Of a DNA stretch of 64,000 bases, positions 19,901 through 25,800 are shown piece by piece. Within the stretch, counting starts at the first letter, position 1, and each line of letters opens with the position of its first letter. The position numbers and the translations under genes were made by a program. The notes below the pieces were generated by a model, which worked only from the letters and a program-made list of their open reading frames with translations, did not search any database and was not told where the DNA came from. The DNA is from Streptococcus suis. Lineage in GTDB: Bacteria > Bacillota > Bacilli > Lactobacillales > Streptococcaceae. The stretch lies in the NCBI RefSeq assembly GCF_019856455.1, contig NZ_CP082205.1, forward strand, positions 372,001 to 436,000. Direction: 5' to 3'.

Positions 19901-20054
19901 ATTACCAAGCGGCGGTGCTTCATCTGTAGGAGGTAAGAAAGGAATCTTACCAAACACAGGTGAACAAGCAAGTCTATCGACCCTAGCAGGTCTATTAACC
20001 CTAGCAGGTCTAGGCCTTGTGGCTATGAAACGCCGCAAAGAGGAAAAAGAATAA
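7902..20054 (+). CDS. Giant LPXTG surface protein with Rib and Ig-like repeats
   Basis: A wall-anchored protein of about 4050 aa. The start is TTG 7902, 8 bases after AAGGAGG; the upstream in-frame GTG at 7875 has no ribosome site. Order: YSIRK-type signal (FSIRKLTIGVVSLAIG, about 23-40); a Trp-rich N-terminal region to about 300 of unknown fold; GA/FIVAR-like three-helix modules (about 545-1000); mixed Ig/cadherin-like segments to about 1625; 14 Rib/alpha-like repeats with the signature YPDGT.DTV.VPV.Q.D (about 1627-2866); DTDGDGFSDKDE calcium-binding repeats; five Ig-like repeats (ENVTSLDITFTPEGS); more Rib and calcium repeats; sorting signal LPNTG at about 4016-4020, hydrophobic stretch and KRRKEEK tail. 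Inferred role: adhesion, with GA modules hinting at albumin binding. Frame intact throughout. Confidence 0.92.
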   Translation: MHKFKRKKLNRQEAFNFEKRSQFSIRKLTIGVVSLAIGISTVLTDAPIVEAGTDYTPGVDIRYARNGSPKDLSTQKDFDITTTPYYDSATKKHYVDVTLTFNNEGTSYPNITFLAFNIPDSLYDPQQITRETYLNNGATQVLYQTDKFSAWEWADPADAGTSHWNTPAVWMDARFVAGRPDLLTDNGQSHVKWISATQKTAWAGWQYNGDKWQGDWGRLLETFNTSGDGAAAEIAVHRDFKDKSRTFYINKLPASSNKVVYKFRSEVKDGNKPMNFIYGMNAQIANGYANFYAKYGTTPDIRTMAEKYEPKLPSRTQVDDLGQITNEQKQQKTQAIKEANPDVKDSIKEIKYPTGDTGKVEIIYTDDAKDSYDLSAFFYPKPATTQGGTGTFTSTQTSLSYNSSDHTAETENGNRNKVIFSPNEQTKNTMHRIQLPDKVEVPDASNIEESKWNQQLNALKIKNNLKRSNDGGRSGTLAKGTVIFGYGSRYDNDVATDDMVVASETDARLKREGNKIVGIEVLGKNQSGQTGQVAGVITADMLFKKAEAKTDLTPLKESAKTEIDKLILEPEDKQNFKNAVQDAQDANAIEQALTNAKNKADELKQKKATAKAEIDKFANLTEEEKTQFKQGIDDLTTTNAIDGKVAEAKAQDLNKFKETAKEKLKDFTNLTPDQKTQYTNEIANADSADAIKTALDKAAFDDIKTKAVADINGMDPAPANKEDLLNQINAITKDTSVSDSKTPAEQIKSIVDKAKADAAKDAVKRTIDAIQGLTDPQKQDYKNEIDVATTEGDINNIIQDAQAQPKKNDTKNKISALTNLNNAQKDDLKAAVDNSNSVEELDGILATAYNLDADMKHLKDLVAQAEETKNSNLYTSVTQDKQTALDNAIVAAKKVTEQNTLGNVPTLTNDLTLALKGLNASPVTKDLDKKGLEQAIADAEAAKNDANPLYKYASEDKKQAFEQDLAAAKVAKENTSSKQTQADVDNALTNLITAKAGLNGKAPVKVQDVTPPLLVDAELNAKYSEVAFHGMSTVGRKVARPRTSTTEDLYGKDTTGLVELKVTNDGSPVDLTSVQFDDDSQAKLRTLGLQYVPYTEDEAQTRTNNAIGYFTTIEEAGVVKDTGTEIVELKFSLANKDGVRSSLQTFKYLVKDDIAPTADVTEHILIKGEAYTIDVPIQDNSLFGTEGGVSKGTISIKPTDNSGPLTPSILGVTNGTTANAFTITPTKPTQFILGNDNRGQRSNTGKVSFSGTPTETLEQTTYKFRLGDDNKLRNSPENVSLTDITFTVVDRLVAPAESAKVSVNNASSLTDTEKNAIKQAVKDANPHIAVIDGYAGNDASKQVRIDVTNTGQVTVTYPHGGKTDTLTADQVLKANEGPVFGTSDLLPTRWVTGANIQRHELPTLLVFSGPEKNQPAPAFPTDRQSLTVEQVTNNKFGRMPFTDPEGDALTFESIKTLSNGTIGINVAPNGTLHGNGIGNYGPGASWIVNLTATDSKGKATKSSDFRVVGYTDKVADPNQAVAGTYGQAVEEAQIFEKLTIDATSAYADNFKKTNDPNYKFEVPADQYTRTITGHSTTNDGQNVTTVNNGAAGLPTQGTYFAEVTTTNVWGQVIKNYVKVVYPELTTTIDPQAPTSPVTLQGETVQESEKPRIIQALKDANPNITFPERTDFQVAGDGTVTIVYPDQSRDTVRVPIKQQDSAKYTPTVTETPINSVTTPGTPLTEEERNAVKAAVRVTNFPEGGQQPTVTVPENAQVTTGTSGNTGKQVVVVTVNYPDGSSENVEVPVKQRDNAKYEATVSNPDTPAAIKASHALGTAITDQADKAAILAKVTVPAGSNGQPTLDQTPVVEIHDGKPAVKVTVTYPDQTADTVYVPVDQKDNEATEPTVTEPNKPALISQPATAATTLDKLTEEDKTAIKDKVEVPGLSGQDAPRKEVVSGVKDGSGQNADKKVVEVEVTYKDGTKDKVEVPVAQKDSAQYDATAKETPVALDTLLTSDQPLSAEDREALKAGVNVPEGSNGEIHVPEDAKVKQVAGKPVVEAEVHYPDGTVDKVQVPVRQSDRAVYTPNLVESKEVPISVDPAGNPSITSPDDAAILANVDVPAATQDGTKPQVTKTIASAVKDGTGANQGKKVVAVEITYPDQSKEMIEVPVKHADNQVHNPTAPTAAVKVDAPVTPDSPLSADDKKAIKDAVTIPDGSNGVASLPEDAKVVDRNGTPVVPVTVTYPDKTTDTVYVPVVQKDSAKHTPSLTNADSPVLIDTPAKTNEPVQEVDKTAIAGKVDKTNLPQDTEVKVPDNAVVEIVDGKPVVPVEITYPDGTSETINVPVKQADNLANDPSLRDTNSVPVLTEAAVGLSVSDKADKEAIEAKVDLSKLPEGTKATVDNPTIVAGKEDGPHAGQPVVNVLVTYLDGTQDTVEVPVKQADNVVKEPGLKDQTSVPIQAAAATGTVVPEADKQAILAKVEVPEGAKATIADDAKVVRENGEPVVPVTVTYPDGTQDTIHVPVKRADNSKYTPEQVTESVQVDATVTDGSPITSQVDKDAIIASVKVPTVAQGDQAPTVTLPANPTVKVKEDQPVVEATITYADGTTDTVDVPVVQKESAQKEPSLKKAEDGNPEKAIVSVEPKAGTSITEQADKDAILDKVLAPEGATASLGQSPTVIVVEDQPYVPVFVTYGDGSVDTINVPVKQADNQAYEPSLKTSAVTLTDIPRVGDKVEEEADLVAIKDAVETNGGTATIDNPVIVETADGQPAVEVVVTYEDGTKDTIQVPVRSGDNRLYTPSLKSESPVLISVSTEEGTALPGADQAKILANIDVPGINGGEKPEVELTIANPNVEHKNGKAGVTGTVTYKDGTTDTIFVPVATDTDKDGFSDQEEDGKGSDKNNPADVPSGETSAQRLDPIVKEAVPVSDPAKLTDIEKEAIKEEVKTSNDLPAGTEITVSDNGTVTVTYPDQSTDTIPANTTVTAKDTDGDGFSDKDEAAAGSDINDKASTPETLDDDKDGFTNKEETAAGTDAKDPASTPAGQDTAGRLTPAVESPVQVTDPAKLTDEEKEAVKKAVEDSNNLPAGTEIKVSDDGTVTVTYPDKSTDTIKPSETVKATETEAPSKPAIATTEKGDVLITPPAENVTNLDITFTPEGSAQPITVTVTKGEDGKWTAPADSGLVVNPDGSITIPADRVKDGSAVSVVAKNGDSLAIEVATTVVPTASTNADEKPVAPTKPGVTVTPEGEVLITPPAENVTSLDITFTPEGSTQPITVTVTKDEAGTWTAPAGSGLVVNQDGTITIPADIAKDGSSVSVVAKNGDLASDQVGSTVVPVQSTEVPVIPSKPTVTANGDGSVTVTPPAENVTSLDITFIPEGSDTPVRVPITKGEDGTWIAPADSSLVVNPDGSITIPADKLKDGTEGQVTAVAKNDQATSEDTPETPAVAPLAPTVETATDGSVRITPPTENVTSLDITFTPEGSDQPVTVTVTKDAAGNWTAPADSGLVVNSDGSITIPADRVKDGSVVSVVAKNGEVPSAEAGASYVPSTSTAVTPETPVAPAVPTVPTVSVDSNGNVLIIPPADGATSIDITFTPKDNAQPITVSITKGEDGKWLAPEGSIPVVNPDGTITISVSEIESGTAVSVISKNGEVPSTEAGSVLIPKATISDRLTPSVASPVKVTDPAKLTNEEKEAVKKAVEGSNNLPAGTKVEVSDNGTVTVTYPDGSVDTILPTKTVMESQHGAGETHELPAYDLQADDDKDGFSNLDELLAGTDPTAPASTPAGQDTAGRLTPGLAEPVEVKNPAKLTDTEKEAIKEEVKTSNDLPAGTEITVSDNGTVTVTYPDQSTDTIPANTTVTAKDTDGDGFSDKDEAAAGSDINDKASTPETLDDDKDGFTNKEETAAGTDAKDPASTPAGQDTAGRLTPAVESPVQVTDPAKLTDEEKEAVKKAVEDSNNLPAGTEIKVSDDGTVTVTYPDGSVDTIVAKDAVRIKVVPDTTNQPSGSATAGSTSRSVLPSGGASSVGGKKGILPNTGEQASLSTLAGLLTLAGLGLVAMKRRKEEKE
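16640..17164 (+). repeat. Internal 525-bp direct repeat, copy A
   Basis: Nearly identical at nucleotide level to 19265-19789, offset 2625 bp (875 codons), with a visible T/C difference early in the repeat. It encodes a Rib unit, the calcium-binding DTDGDGFSDKDE segment and a second Rib unit. In-frame recombination between copies would delete the five Ig-like repeats. Confidence 0.9.
19265..19789 (+). repeat. Internal 525-bp direct repeat, copy B
   Basis: Second copy of the 16640-17164 segment. Identity breaks after the shared YPD codons, where this copy continues as GSVDTI rather than KSTDTI. Confidence 0.9.
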
Positions 20055-20167
20055 TCTAAGATTCTTTGACGGACTTGTAAAGATAGACAGTGACCATGGA
20101 TAGGAAAGAGGAGGCTCGAATGAGGGCTCTTTGTCAACTGTAGTGGGTAGATGAAAAGCTCTACCTC

Positions 20168-20196
20168 GAGAGAACGAAGTTCGTTCTCTCTTTTTC
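20168..20196 (+). terminator. Terminator after giant surface-protein gene
   Basis: GAGAGAACGAA and TTCGTTCTCTC form a near-perfect stem followed by TTTTTC, about 110 bases after the stop codon. Confidence 0.8.
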
Positions 20197-20248
20197 TATA
20201 TTTAAAGCAATATATATTGTAACCGCCCAATAACAAAGTGTATTGAAA

Positions 20249-20287
20249 AAGGTTCCAAAGTCCTGTCGACTCTGGAACCTTTTTCTA
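20249..20287. terminator. Bidirectional terminator inside IS66 end
   Basis: AAAAAGGTTCCA and TGGAACCTTTTT form a strong stem with A and T runs on either side, just past the tnpC stop. Confidence 0.7.
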
Positions 20288-21797
20288 TTTACAAGCTCTC
20301 TTAATATTTTTATCCCATGGCAAATAGGCTTCTAAAACCTCCTTTTTTGCGAGCGACTCCTCATTAGGTAAGTGTTCTAGAAGATAGGTCATATATTTTT
20401 CTGCATCAAGTCCGTGTCGCTTAGCTGTTTCTAAAAGACTCAAAATGACAGCTGTCGACTTGGCTCCCTCAAAGCTCTGAGAAAAAAGCCAATTTTTTCT
20501 GCCCATCACCAAGGTCTTCATAGCCCTCTCAGCCATATTGTTGGACAGGACTAGGTCACCGTCCGAGAGAACGGCTCGGAAGGTGGTTTCGTATTTGAGG
20601 CTATACTCTATTGCAGTACCCAATTTGGAAGCTGGCAAGACAGCCTGTTCACGGCACCAATCAAAGAACTCGTCCATCAAGGGAGTTAACTCTGTCTGCC
20701 GTTTATGTAGCCGTTCCTCAGTAGACAGGTCAGCCCAGTCACTCTCCAAGGCAAACAGGCGGTCGCAATAGGCTAAACCCTTCGCTCCTAAAGAAGTCTT
20801 GTCTGTCTTCTTAGGAGTCGCCTCAAAAAATTTTCGTCTAACATGAGCCCAACAGCCAACGAGCTGAGCCTTGTCTAATTGACGATAAGCACTCCACATG
20901 TCACAATGAACGTAGCCCGCATAGTCCCCAAGAAACTCCTCCACAACTAAGCCGCTCCGTCGTTTGTCATGATGATAGAGGGTAATTCCATTTTTCTCAT
21001 GCTTCCCAGATAAGAATGTCCAGTAGAAGGTCAATTGGCTATCATTTTCTAAGACCTTGTAGGAGGTCTCATCCGCATGGAGAACAGGCTGCTCCAACAA
21101 TTTCTCGTGCAACAGGTCATAAATCGGCTCGAAATAATATTGACTAGACTTGATGTGCCAGTTGGCTATTTCCTTCCGACTGATGGGCAGACCAAGCTTG
21201 TGCTAGTCCTCTTCCTGACGGTAATTAGGCACCTTCAGATTGAATTTCTGGTGAATGGTGTGAGCGATGATTGAAGCTGAACCCAAGCTGTGTGCCAAAG
21301 GTGCCTTAGGAACGGAAGCCTTAATAATCTTATCGCTTAGATTCTTCTGACTACATGCCTGACACTTGTATGCGTGTTGAACATGGTCAATCCGCTTTAA
21401 TTATGCGGGAATGAAGACCAACTCTTGTCGTTGAACAGTAGAACCAATCTCTTTCAACTGTCCATGACAGTCTGGACAAGTGCAGTCTTCGCCCTGCAAT
21501 TCGTGATGAACAATCTCTGGAGTGAACTGGCTGAAAATAGCCTGACGAACTCCCTTAGCTTTCTTGCGTTTATAGGTGATGGTCTCCGTTTCAACTGGGT
21601 AAGTCAGCTTCTTCTTCAGGGAGACTTTCCTCCCCAAACAAGCTCAGCTGACCTGGTTGATATACGACCTTCTCTGATGATTTTCCGTAGAGTTTCTGTC
21701 TCAGATAGTCAACCTGTTCTCGAAGGAGAGTGAGTTCATTAGCCATCATCTCTATCGTTTTTGACTGTGTTTCAATAATTTTTTCTAGTGATGACAT
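20285..21797 (-). pseudogene. IS66 transposase TnpC, inactivated
   Basis: The pieces assemble into one IS66 TnpC: an N-terminal coiled part (LTLLREQVDYLRQKLYGKSS), a zinc-binding part (CTCPDCHGQL) and the catalytic domain (VLHADETSYKV...CDMWSAYRQL...NNMAERAMKTLV). Lesions are a frameshift near 21600, TAA at 21401-21403 (replacing a likely Gln) and TAG at 21203-21205 (replacing a likely Trp). The original start is ATG 21797 with AAGGAG upstream. Not functional. Confidence 0.85.
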
Positions 21798-21823
21798 AAC
21801 CAATCTCCTTCTTTTTATAGTTA

Positions 21824-22354
21824 TTAAGTTTTGAAATAGTAATCCAATGATTCATTTATAGATTCGAATTGCGGTAATAATTCTATGATTGCTTTCTTTA
21901 AGTTTGCCCAAGCAGTTTCAATTGGATTTAATTCCGGTGAATACGGAGGTAAGGGCAGAAAGAAGTGGTGATGTTCAATACAAAGCTCATCTAGTTGTTT
22001 CTTAGGGTGAAAAGTCGCATTATCCATCACAATAACATGAGTTTCAGATAAGGAGGGTAACAGCTCCTCTGAAAACCACTTCATAAAAAAATCACTTGTC
22101 ATACTTTCTTTGTAAATCATCGGAGCTACAAATTGATTTCCAATTTGACCAGCTACAACTGAAATACGTTCAAACCTTCGTCCACTAATCTTCTCCAGAA
22201 CCTTATGCCTCCTAGGAGCTCTCGCTCGTGGGCGTGTTAAATAAGTATCAATGCCGGTTTCATCAATGTAAATGATTGGATAGCCGGATAGGAGTTGGAG
22301 AATGGTTGAGAACTGCTGGACTTTTCCTGTGTCCTGCTCTTTATAAGTTCTTGT
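21824..22354 (-). CDS. IS630 transposase, DDE catalytic part
   Basis: Continues the transposase: IIYIDETGIDTYL carries the first catalytic Asp, HVIVMDNATFHPKK the second, and PYSPELNPIETAWANLKK the final Glu. It has no clear own start; it begins next to the A7 tract where the upstream frame ends. IS630 elements often use frameshifting, but here a +1 (or -2) shift is needed, so it is either an unusual recoding site or a simple inactivating indel. Confidence 0.75.
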   Translation of the reverse strand, partial: TRTYKEQDTGKVQQFSTILQLLSGYPIIYIDETGIDTYLTRPRARAPRRHKVLEKISGRRFERISVVAGQIGNQFVAPMIYKESMTSDFFMKWFSEELLPSLSETHVIVMDNATFHPKKQLDELCIEHHHFFLPLPPYSPELNPIETAWANLKKAIIELLPQFESINESLDYYFKT

Positions 22355-22670
22355 CTTTTTTTAAAGTTATTTTGAGTTTCTTTAAAGCAGCCCAAACAGA
22401 CTGTGGTGTGCAATCAAAATGTTCAGCTATTTCACGGAGAAAGGCATCTGGATGCTCTGAGACAAACTTCTGAAGTTGATCCGGTGGCAATTTTCTAGGA
22501 CGTGAAGAACGCTTTTTAACCGCCAAAGTCCCGTGATGTTTTAACTGTTGTTCCCATAAATAGAGAGTGTTTACGCTAATATCAAAAAGCTGACAAGCTT
22601 CTTTTCGAGTATGACCTTCGTCTTGAACAAACGAAATCACTCGTTTTCTAAAATCTAAATCGTATGCCAT
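22341..22670 (-). CDS. IS630 transposase, N-terminal ORF
   Basis: 109 aa with tandem helix-turn-helix DNA-binding domains: DLDFRKRVISFVQDEG...ACQLFDISVNTLYLWEQQ and a second one around EIAEHFDCTPQSVWAALKKL. It stops right after an A7 tract (22356-22362 on the minus strand). The DDE domain continues in another frame, reached by a net +1 shift. Confidence 0.8.
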   Translation of the reverse strand: MAYDLDFRKRVISFVQDEGHTRKEACQLFDISVNTLYLWEQQLKHHGTLAVKKRSSRPRKLPPDQLQKFVSEHPDAFLREIAEHFDCTPQSVWAALKKLKITLKKDKNL

Positions 22671-22706
22671 AACTTTAGTATACCATAATTACTGATTTAA
22701 AACTGA

Positions 22707-22862
22707 TTAACTATAATAGATGGTGACATTTTCTCGTTTTGGTGGACGTGAAGGGCAAGAAGGACGGCAAAATATTTTTGTGGTTTTGACAGCGTAGCGA
22801 AACAGATTGTCATAGGAAGAGTCGTTTTCAATGATAGCTTTCCATTCGGTTTCGGTCATCAT
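22707..22862 (-). pseudogene. ada: Ada N-terminal fragment, cut by IS630
   Basis: Encodes only the first 48 residues of an Ada-type methylphosphotriester acceptor/AraC regulator. MMTETEWKAIIENDSSYDN is followed by FRYAVKTTKIFCRPSCPSR, which holds the acceptor Cys and the second zinc Cys. At 22715 the IS630 end begins and the frame stops after three foreign codons. The other two zinc ligands and the AraC-like HTH are missing. The ATG overlaps the ogt stop (ATGA), so ada was the third gene of an alkA-ogt-ada operon. Probably non-functional. Confidence 0.85.
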
Positions 22863-23365
22863 ATCGTTTGACCTCCTTCAAGATTTAAGAGGGCTATTTT
22901 TCGCTCAATCCCACCGGCATAGCCTGTCAGTTCTCCCTTGCTTCCCAAGACACGATGGCAGGGGATGAGTAGAGAGATTGGATTGTGCCCCACGGCCCCA
23001 CCAACTGCCCGTGCAGAACTCTTTTCTTTTCCTTCCAGCTTGGCTATCTGCTCTGCTATTGCCTTATAAGTAGTCGTTTGCCCGTAAGGGATTTGCACCA
23101 GTAGTTCGAGTACTTTTCTGCGAAAATCCGTGACTTCAGGAGCTAGGATAGCTAGGTTTACCGTTGGATTTTCTCCAGCGAAATACCGCTTTAGCCAATC
23201 TTTTACTTCGATGGTAATCTTATTTTCGCCTATTGGTATGACTTGAAGGTCGTAGCCAGCTCCTAGATATTTTTGGTCGTGAAACCAGATTCCTTTGATA
23301 GATTGGTCATCAGCCAGTATAATCAGTCTGCCCATTGGGGACAGATAATCGTTTTGAATCAGCAT
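22859..23365 (-). CDS. ogt: Methylated-DNA--protein-cysteine methyltransferase
   Basis: Suicide enzyme transferring methyl from O6-methylguanine in DNA to its own cysteine. The active-site motif IPCHRVLG is at about residues 134-141, preceded by the GGAVGHNPISLL segment; YGQTTTYKAIAEQI is the DNA-binding HTH. 168 aa is normal. GGAGG precedes the ATG. It lies between alkA (12-base gap) and the truncated ada (4-base overlap), forming an adaptive-response operon. Confidence 0.93.
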   Translation of the reverse strand: MLIQNDYLSPMGRLIILADDQSIKGIWFHDQKYLGAGYDLQVIPIGENKITIEVKDWLKRYFAGENPTVNLAILAPEVTDFRRKVLELLVQIPYGQTTTYKAIAEQIAKLEGKEKSSARAVGGAVGHNPISLLIPCHRVLGSKGELTGYAGGIERKIALLNLEGGQTI

Positions 23366-23377
23366 GATTTTCCTCCT

Positions 23378-24280
23378 TTAGTAGATTAAACGCCAGATAT
23401 AAAAGGTGGCGTAGCTAGCCCAGTTTCCCCACTCTTGCTTTAACTGGAGCAAGGTATCAGGACTTGGCTTTTCTGGTAATTGCTTGATGGTTTTGATGCC
23501 ATTTAATAGCCCAATATCTGCCATGGGGAAGGCATCTCCCATTCGCAGACAACGCATGAGAACATAGTTGGCTGTCCAAGGACCAATTCCTCTTAATTTG
23601 ACCATAGCCTTTTCGGCTTTCTCGGCAGATGCAAATGTCTGGTAATAGGATTTTGAAATGTTACCATCCGCAATTTTTTGTGAGATGTCAATGAGATATT
23701 CAGCTTTCCGGACTGTCATACCTAGACTAACTAACTTTTCAATAGTCGTTTGAGCTACTTTTTTAGGGTCTGGATATATCCAATAATCTTCGCTCTTGAA
23801 AGAAACGGCTTGTCCGAAAGTCTCTGTAAACCGTTTTTTTAGGGTATAGGCATAGGCGAGATTGATTTGCTGGCCTAGTATTCCCCAAGTAATGGCTTCG
23901 TAGAAATCAGGCATGCCGACCATTCTGAGTCCATAAAATTCCTTGATAAGATTACTCAGAATGGAATCAGTCGATGCCAATTCATAAAATGCTACCAAGG
24001 ATGTGTCTAAATCAAACCAGTCCGAGACAAACTGTGCAATGTATTCTTGACTGCTAGTGCTCCAATTTTGTCGATTTAAAACCGAAATTTGGAGTTGTTT
24101 TTTAGGTTCAATATAAGCTATTTCACACAGATAGATTTGGTTATCGATGAAAAAGGTACGTCGAACTTTATCCTCAATCACCTTGTACATGATTTCATGT
24201 TTTTCACGGGTCAGGTAGCCTAAAATAGCTTCCCATGAAAAGATAGTCGGCACGGAGAGTGTCAGTATTTGTTGGGGCAT
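23378..24280 (-). CDS. alkA: DNA-3-methyladenine glycosylase II (AlkA type)
   Basis: Base-excision glycosylase removing alkylated purines. The helix-hairpin-helix is LRGIGPWTANYVLMRCL, followed by the catalytic Asp in FPMADIGLLNGI. 300 aa, with an AlkA-like N-terminal domain. First gene of the operon alkA-ogt-ada(truncated). With Ada lost its alkylation-inducible control is probably lost too (inferred). Confidence 0.88.
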   Translation of the reverse strand: MPQQILTLSVPTIFSWEAILGYLTREKHEIMYKVIEDKVRRTFFIDNQIYLCEIAYIEPKKQLQISVLNRQNWSTSSQEYIAQFVSDWFDLDTSLVAFYELASTDSILSNLIKEFYGLRMVGMPDFYEAITWGILGQQINLAYAYTLKKRFTETFGQAVSFKSEDYWIYPDPKKVAQTTIEKLVSLGMTVRKAEYLIDISQKIADGNISKSYYQTFASAEKAEKAMVKLRGIGPWTANYVLMRCLRMGDAFPMADIGLLNGIKTIKQLPEKPSPDTLLQLKQEWGNWASYATFYIWRLIY

Positions 24281-24461
24281 AATAGAACCTTTCTGGATTT
24301 TCTTGTTTTCATTATAACAGAATACCAGTCAGGAAAAATAACACAATCTGTCTTTTACTATAAGAACTGCCGAAGCTGTTTGTTGCATTTTAAGGACTAG
24401 AAAGTCTGGCTCTGGCAAGTACAATTTGGTAAACTAGCCTTAGAAAGAAAAAAGGATTCTT

Positions 24462-25432
24462 ATGAAACTCACCATTACCCATCAATTTCAAGCATTTCTA
24501 AAGAGTATCGGAGCAGACATTTCCCTGCTCTTGCAGCGGGCGGAAGTACCCAACAAGCTCTGGCAGGAAGAAATTAGTCTGACCAGCTTAGAGTATTATC
24601 GTCTGTTACAGGAATTTGATCGTGTTATGACAGAAGAAATATCCGTATGCTCAGTCAGATTTCTCAAATACAGATGTTTGTTCCAGCCTTCTTTGCAGCT
24701 TTATCATCTCCACATGGGATAGAGGCCCTGGACCGCTTTGCTCGTTTTAAGAAAATTGTGGGACCGATTGAAGTGGATATGGTCGAAGCTAAAACAACGG
24801 TTTCCATCACCTACAAATTTGCCCATGCCAATATGGATCTACCCAAGTTTTCAGTCCTTAATGAGCAATTATTGGTCCTTCATCTGATTCGGACGGGGGT
24901 TGGTGAGCGGATTGTTCCACTAGTGGTCGAAAGCCCCTTTGGCTATGACGAAGAAACCATCAAAGAGTTTGGCCTGCCTGTCCAAAAAGGCAAGAGTAAT
25001 CTTCTAGTTTTTGATAAGGCGGATTTGCAGAAGCCCTTCTTGACACAGAACAATATTATGTGGCAGTATCTAGAAACGGAGCTCAATCAGCATCTAGCTC
25101 AGCAGGAGAGGGAGCAGAGCTTTGCTGGCTATGTCCAACAGGAACTCTATTCAGCTATTCCCAGCGGCTTCTTTTTTGTAGAAGATATTGCCCACCGTTT
25201 AGGAGTCAGCGTTCGGACCTTGCAACGAAACCTAACTGGAGAAAATACCAGCTTTAAGAAGGAACTACAAGTTGTCCAAAAGGCCATGACCTTATCCTAT
25301 CTCAAGATAAAACTTTCGATAGAAGAAATCTCTAGTTTGGTTGGCTATAGCGAGGTCAATGCCTTCAGTCGTGCCTTCAAAAACTGGACAGGCATGACCG
25401 TGACAGATTACAGAAAACAACAAGGTTTGTAA
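24462..25432 (+). pseudogene. AraC-family regulator, frameshifted
   Basis: Two overlapping frames (24462-24722 and 24647-25432) together give a full AraC-type protein with an Arabinose_bd-like N-terminal half. The C-terminal HTH pair is intact: IAHRLGVSVRTLQRNLTGE and SIEEISSLVGYSEVNAFSRAF. The break lies near 24640, where the first frame leaves the conserved sequence after VMTEE. Either a pseudogene or a sequencing indel. The C-terminal 261-aa ORF could still bind DNA if translated from ATG 24647. Target genes are unknown. Confidence 0.75.
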
Positions 25433-25446
25433 ATACGGACGATACG

Positions 25447-25477
25447 GGTAGAAAAGGAATGATTTCTACCTTTTTTT
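25447..25477 (+). terminator. Terminator after araC-like gene
   Basis: GGTAGAAA and TTTCTACC form an 8-bp stem followed by seven T. Confidence 0.8.
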
Positions 25478-25522
25478 GCATATTTATGATAAAATAAATG
25501 AAAATTTAGAAGAGGTGTTCAG

Positions 25523-25789
25523 ATGAAAGCTATTGTTACAGTTGTCGGTAAGGACAAGTCAGGAATTGTTGCGGGTGTTGCGACTAAGATTGCGGAATTG
25601 GGTTTGAATATTGATGATATTTCTCAGACTGTTTTGGATGAGTATTTTACCATGATGGCGGTGGTGTCATCAGATGAGAAGAAAGATTTCACGCAACTTC
25701 GTGCAGAACTAGAAGCCTATGGTCAGGCTTTGAATGTGAAAATCAACATTCAAAGTGCGGCGATTTTTGATGCTATGCACAACTTGTAA
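25523..25789 (+). CDS. ACT-domain protein, UPF0237 family
   Basis: 88 aa, essentially a single ACT domain ([30 protein letters not shown] start), so likely a small-molecule sensor, perhaps of an amino acid. It is followed after 11 bases by the UPF0210 gene; this pair is conserved in streptococci, suggesting a joint role. The ligand is unknown. AGAAGAGG precedes the ATG. Confidence 0.88.
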   Translation: MKAIVTVVGKDKSGIVAGVATKIAELGLNIDDISQTVLDEYFTMMAVVSSDEKKDFTQLRAELEAYGQALNVKINIQSAAIFDAMHNL

Positions 25790-25800
25790 GGAGAGCAATC

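Larger units (their letters stand above)
20219..21815 (-). mobile_element. Truncated IS66-family element
   Basis: The left end GTAACCGCC at 20219 matches IS66-type GTAA termini. Only a broken tnpC is present; tnpA, tnpB and the other end are missing, cut off by the IS630 element that begins at 21816. Confidence 0.65.
21816..22715 (-). mobile_element. IS630-family element
   Basis: About 900 bp. Imperfect inverted ends start TATAGTTA and contain AGTTTT (21816-21840 and the complement of 22690-22715), with TA at both outer edges as expected for IS630/Tc1 insertion at TA. One side abuts the IS66 remnant, the other the truncated ada gene. Confidence 0.75.
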
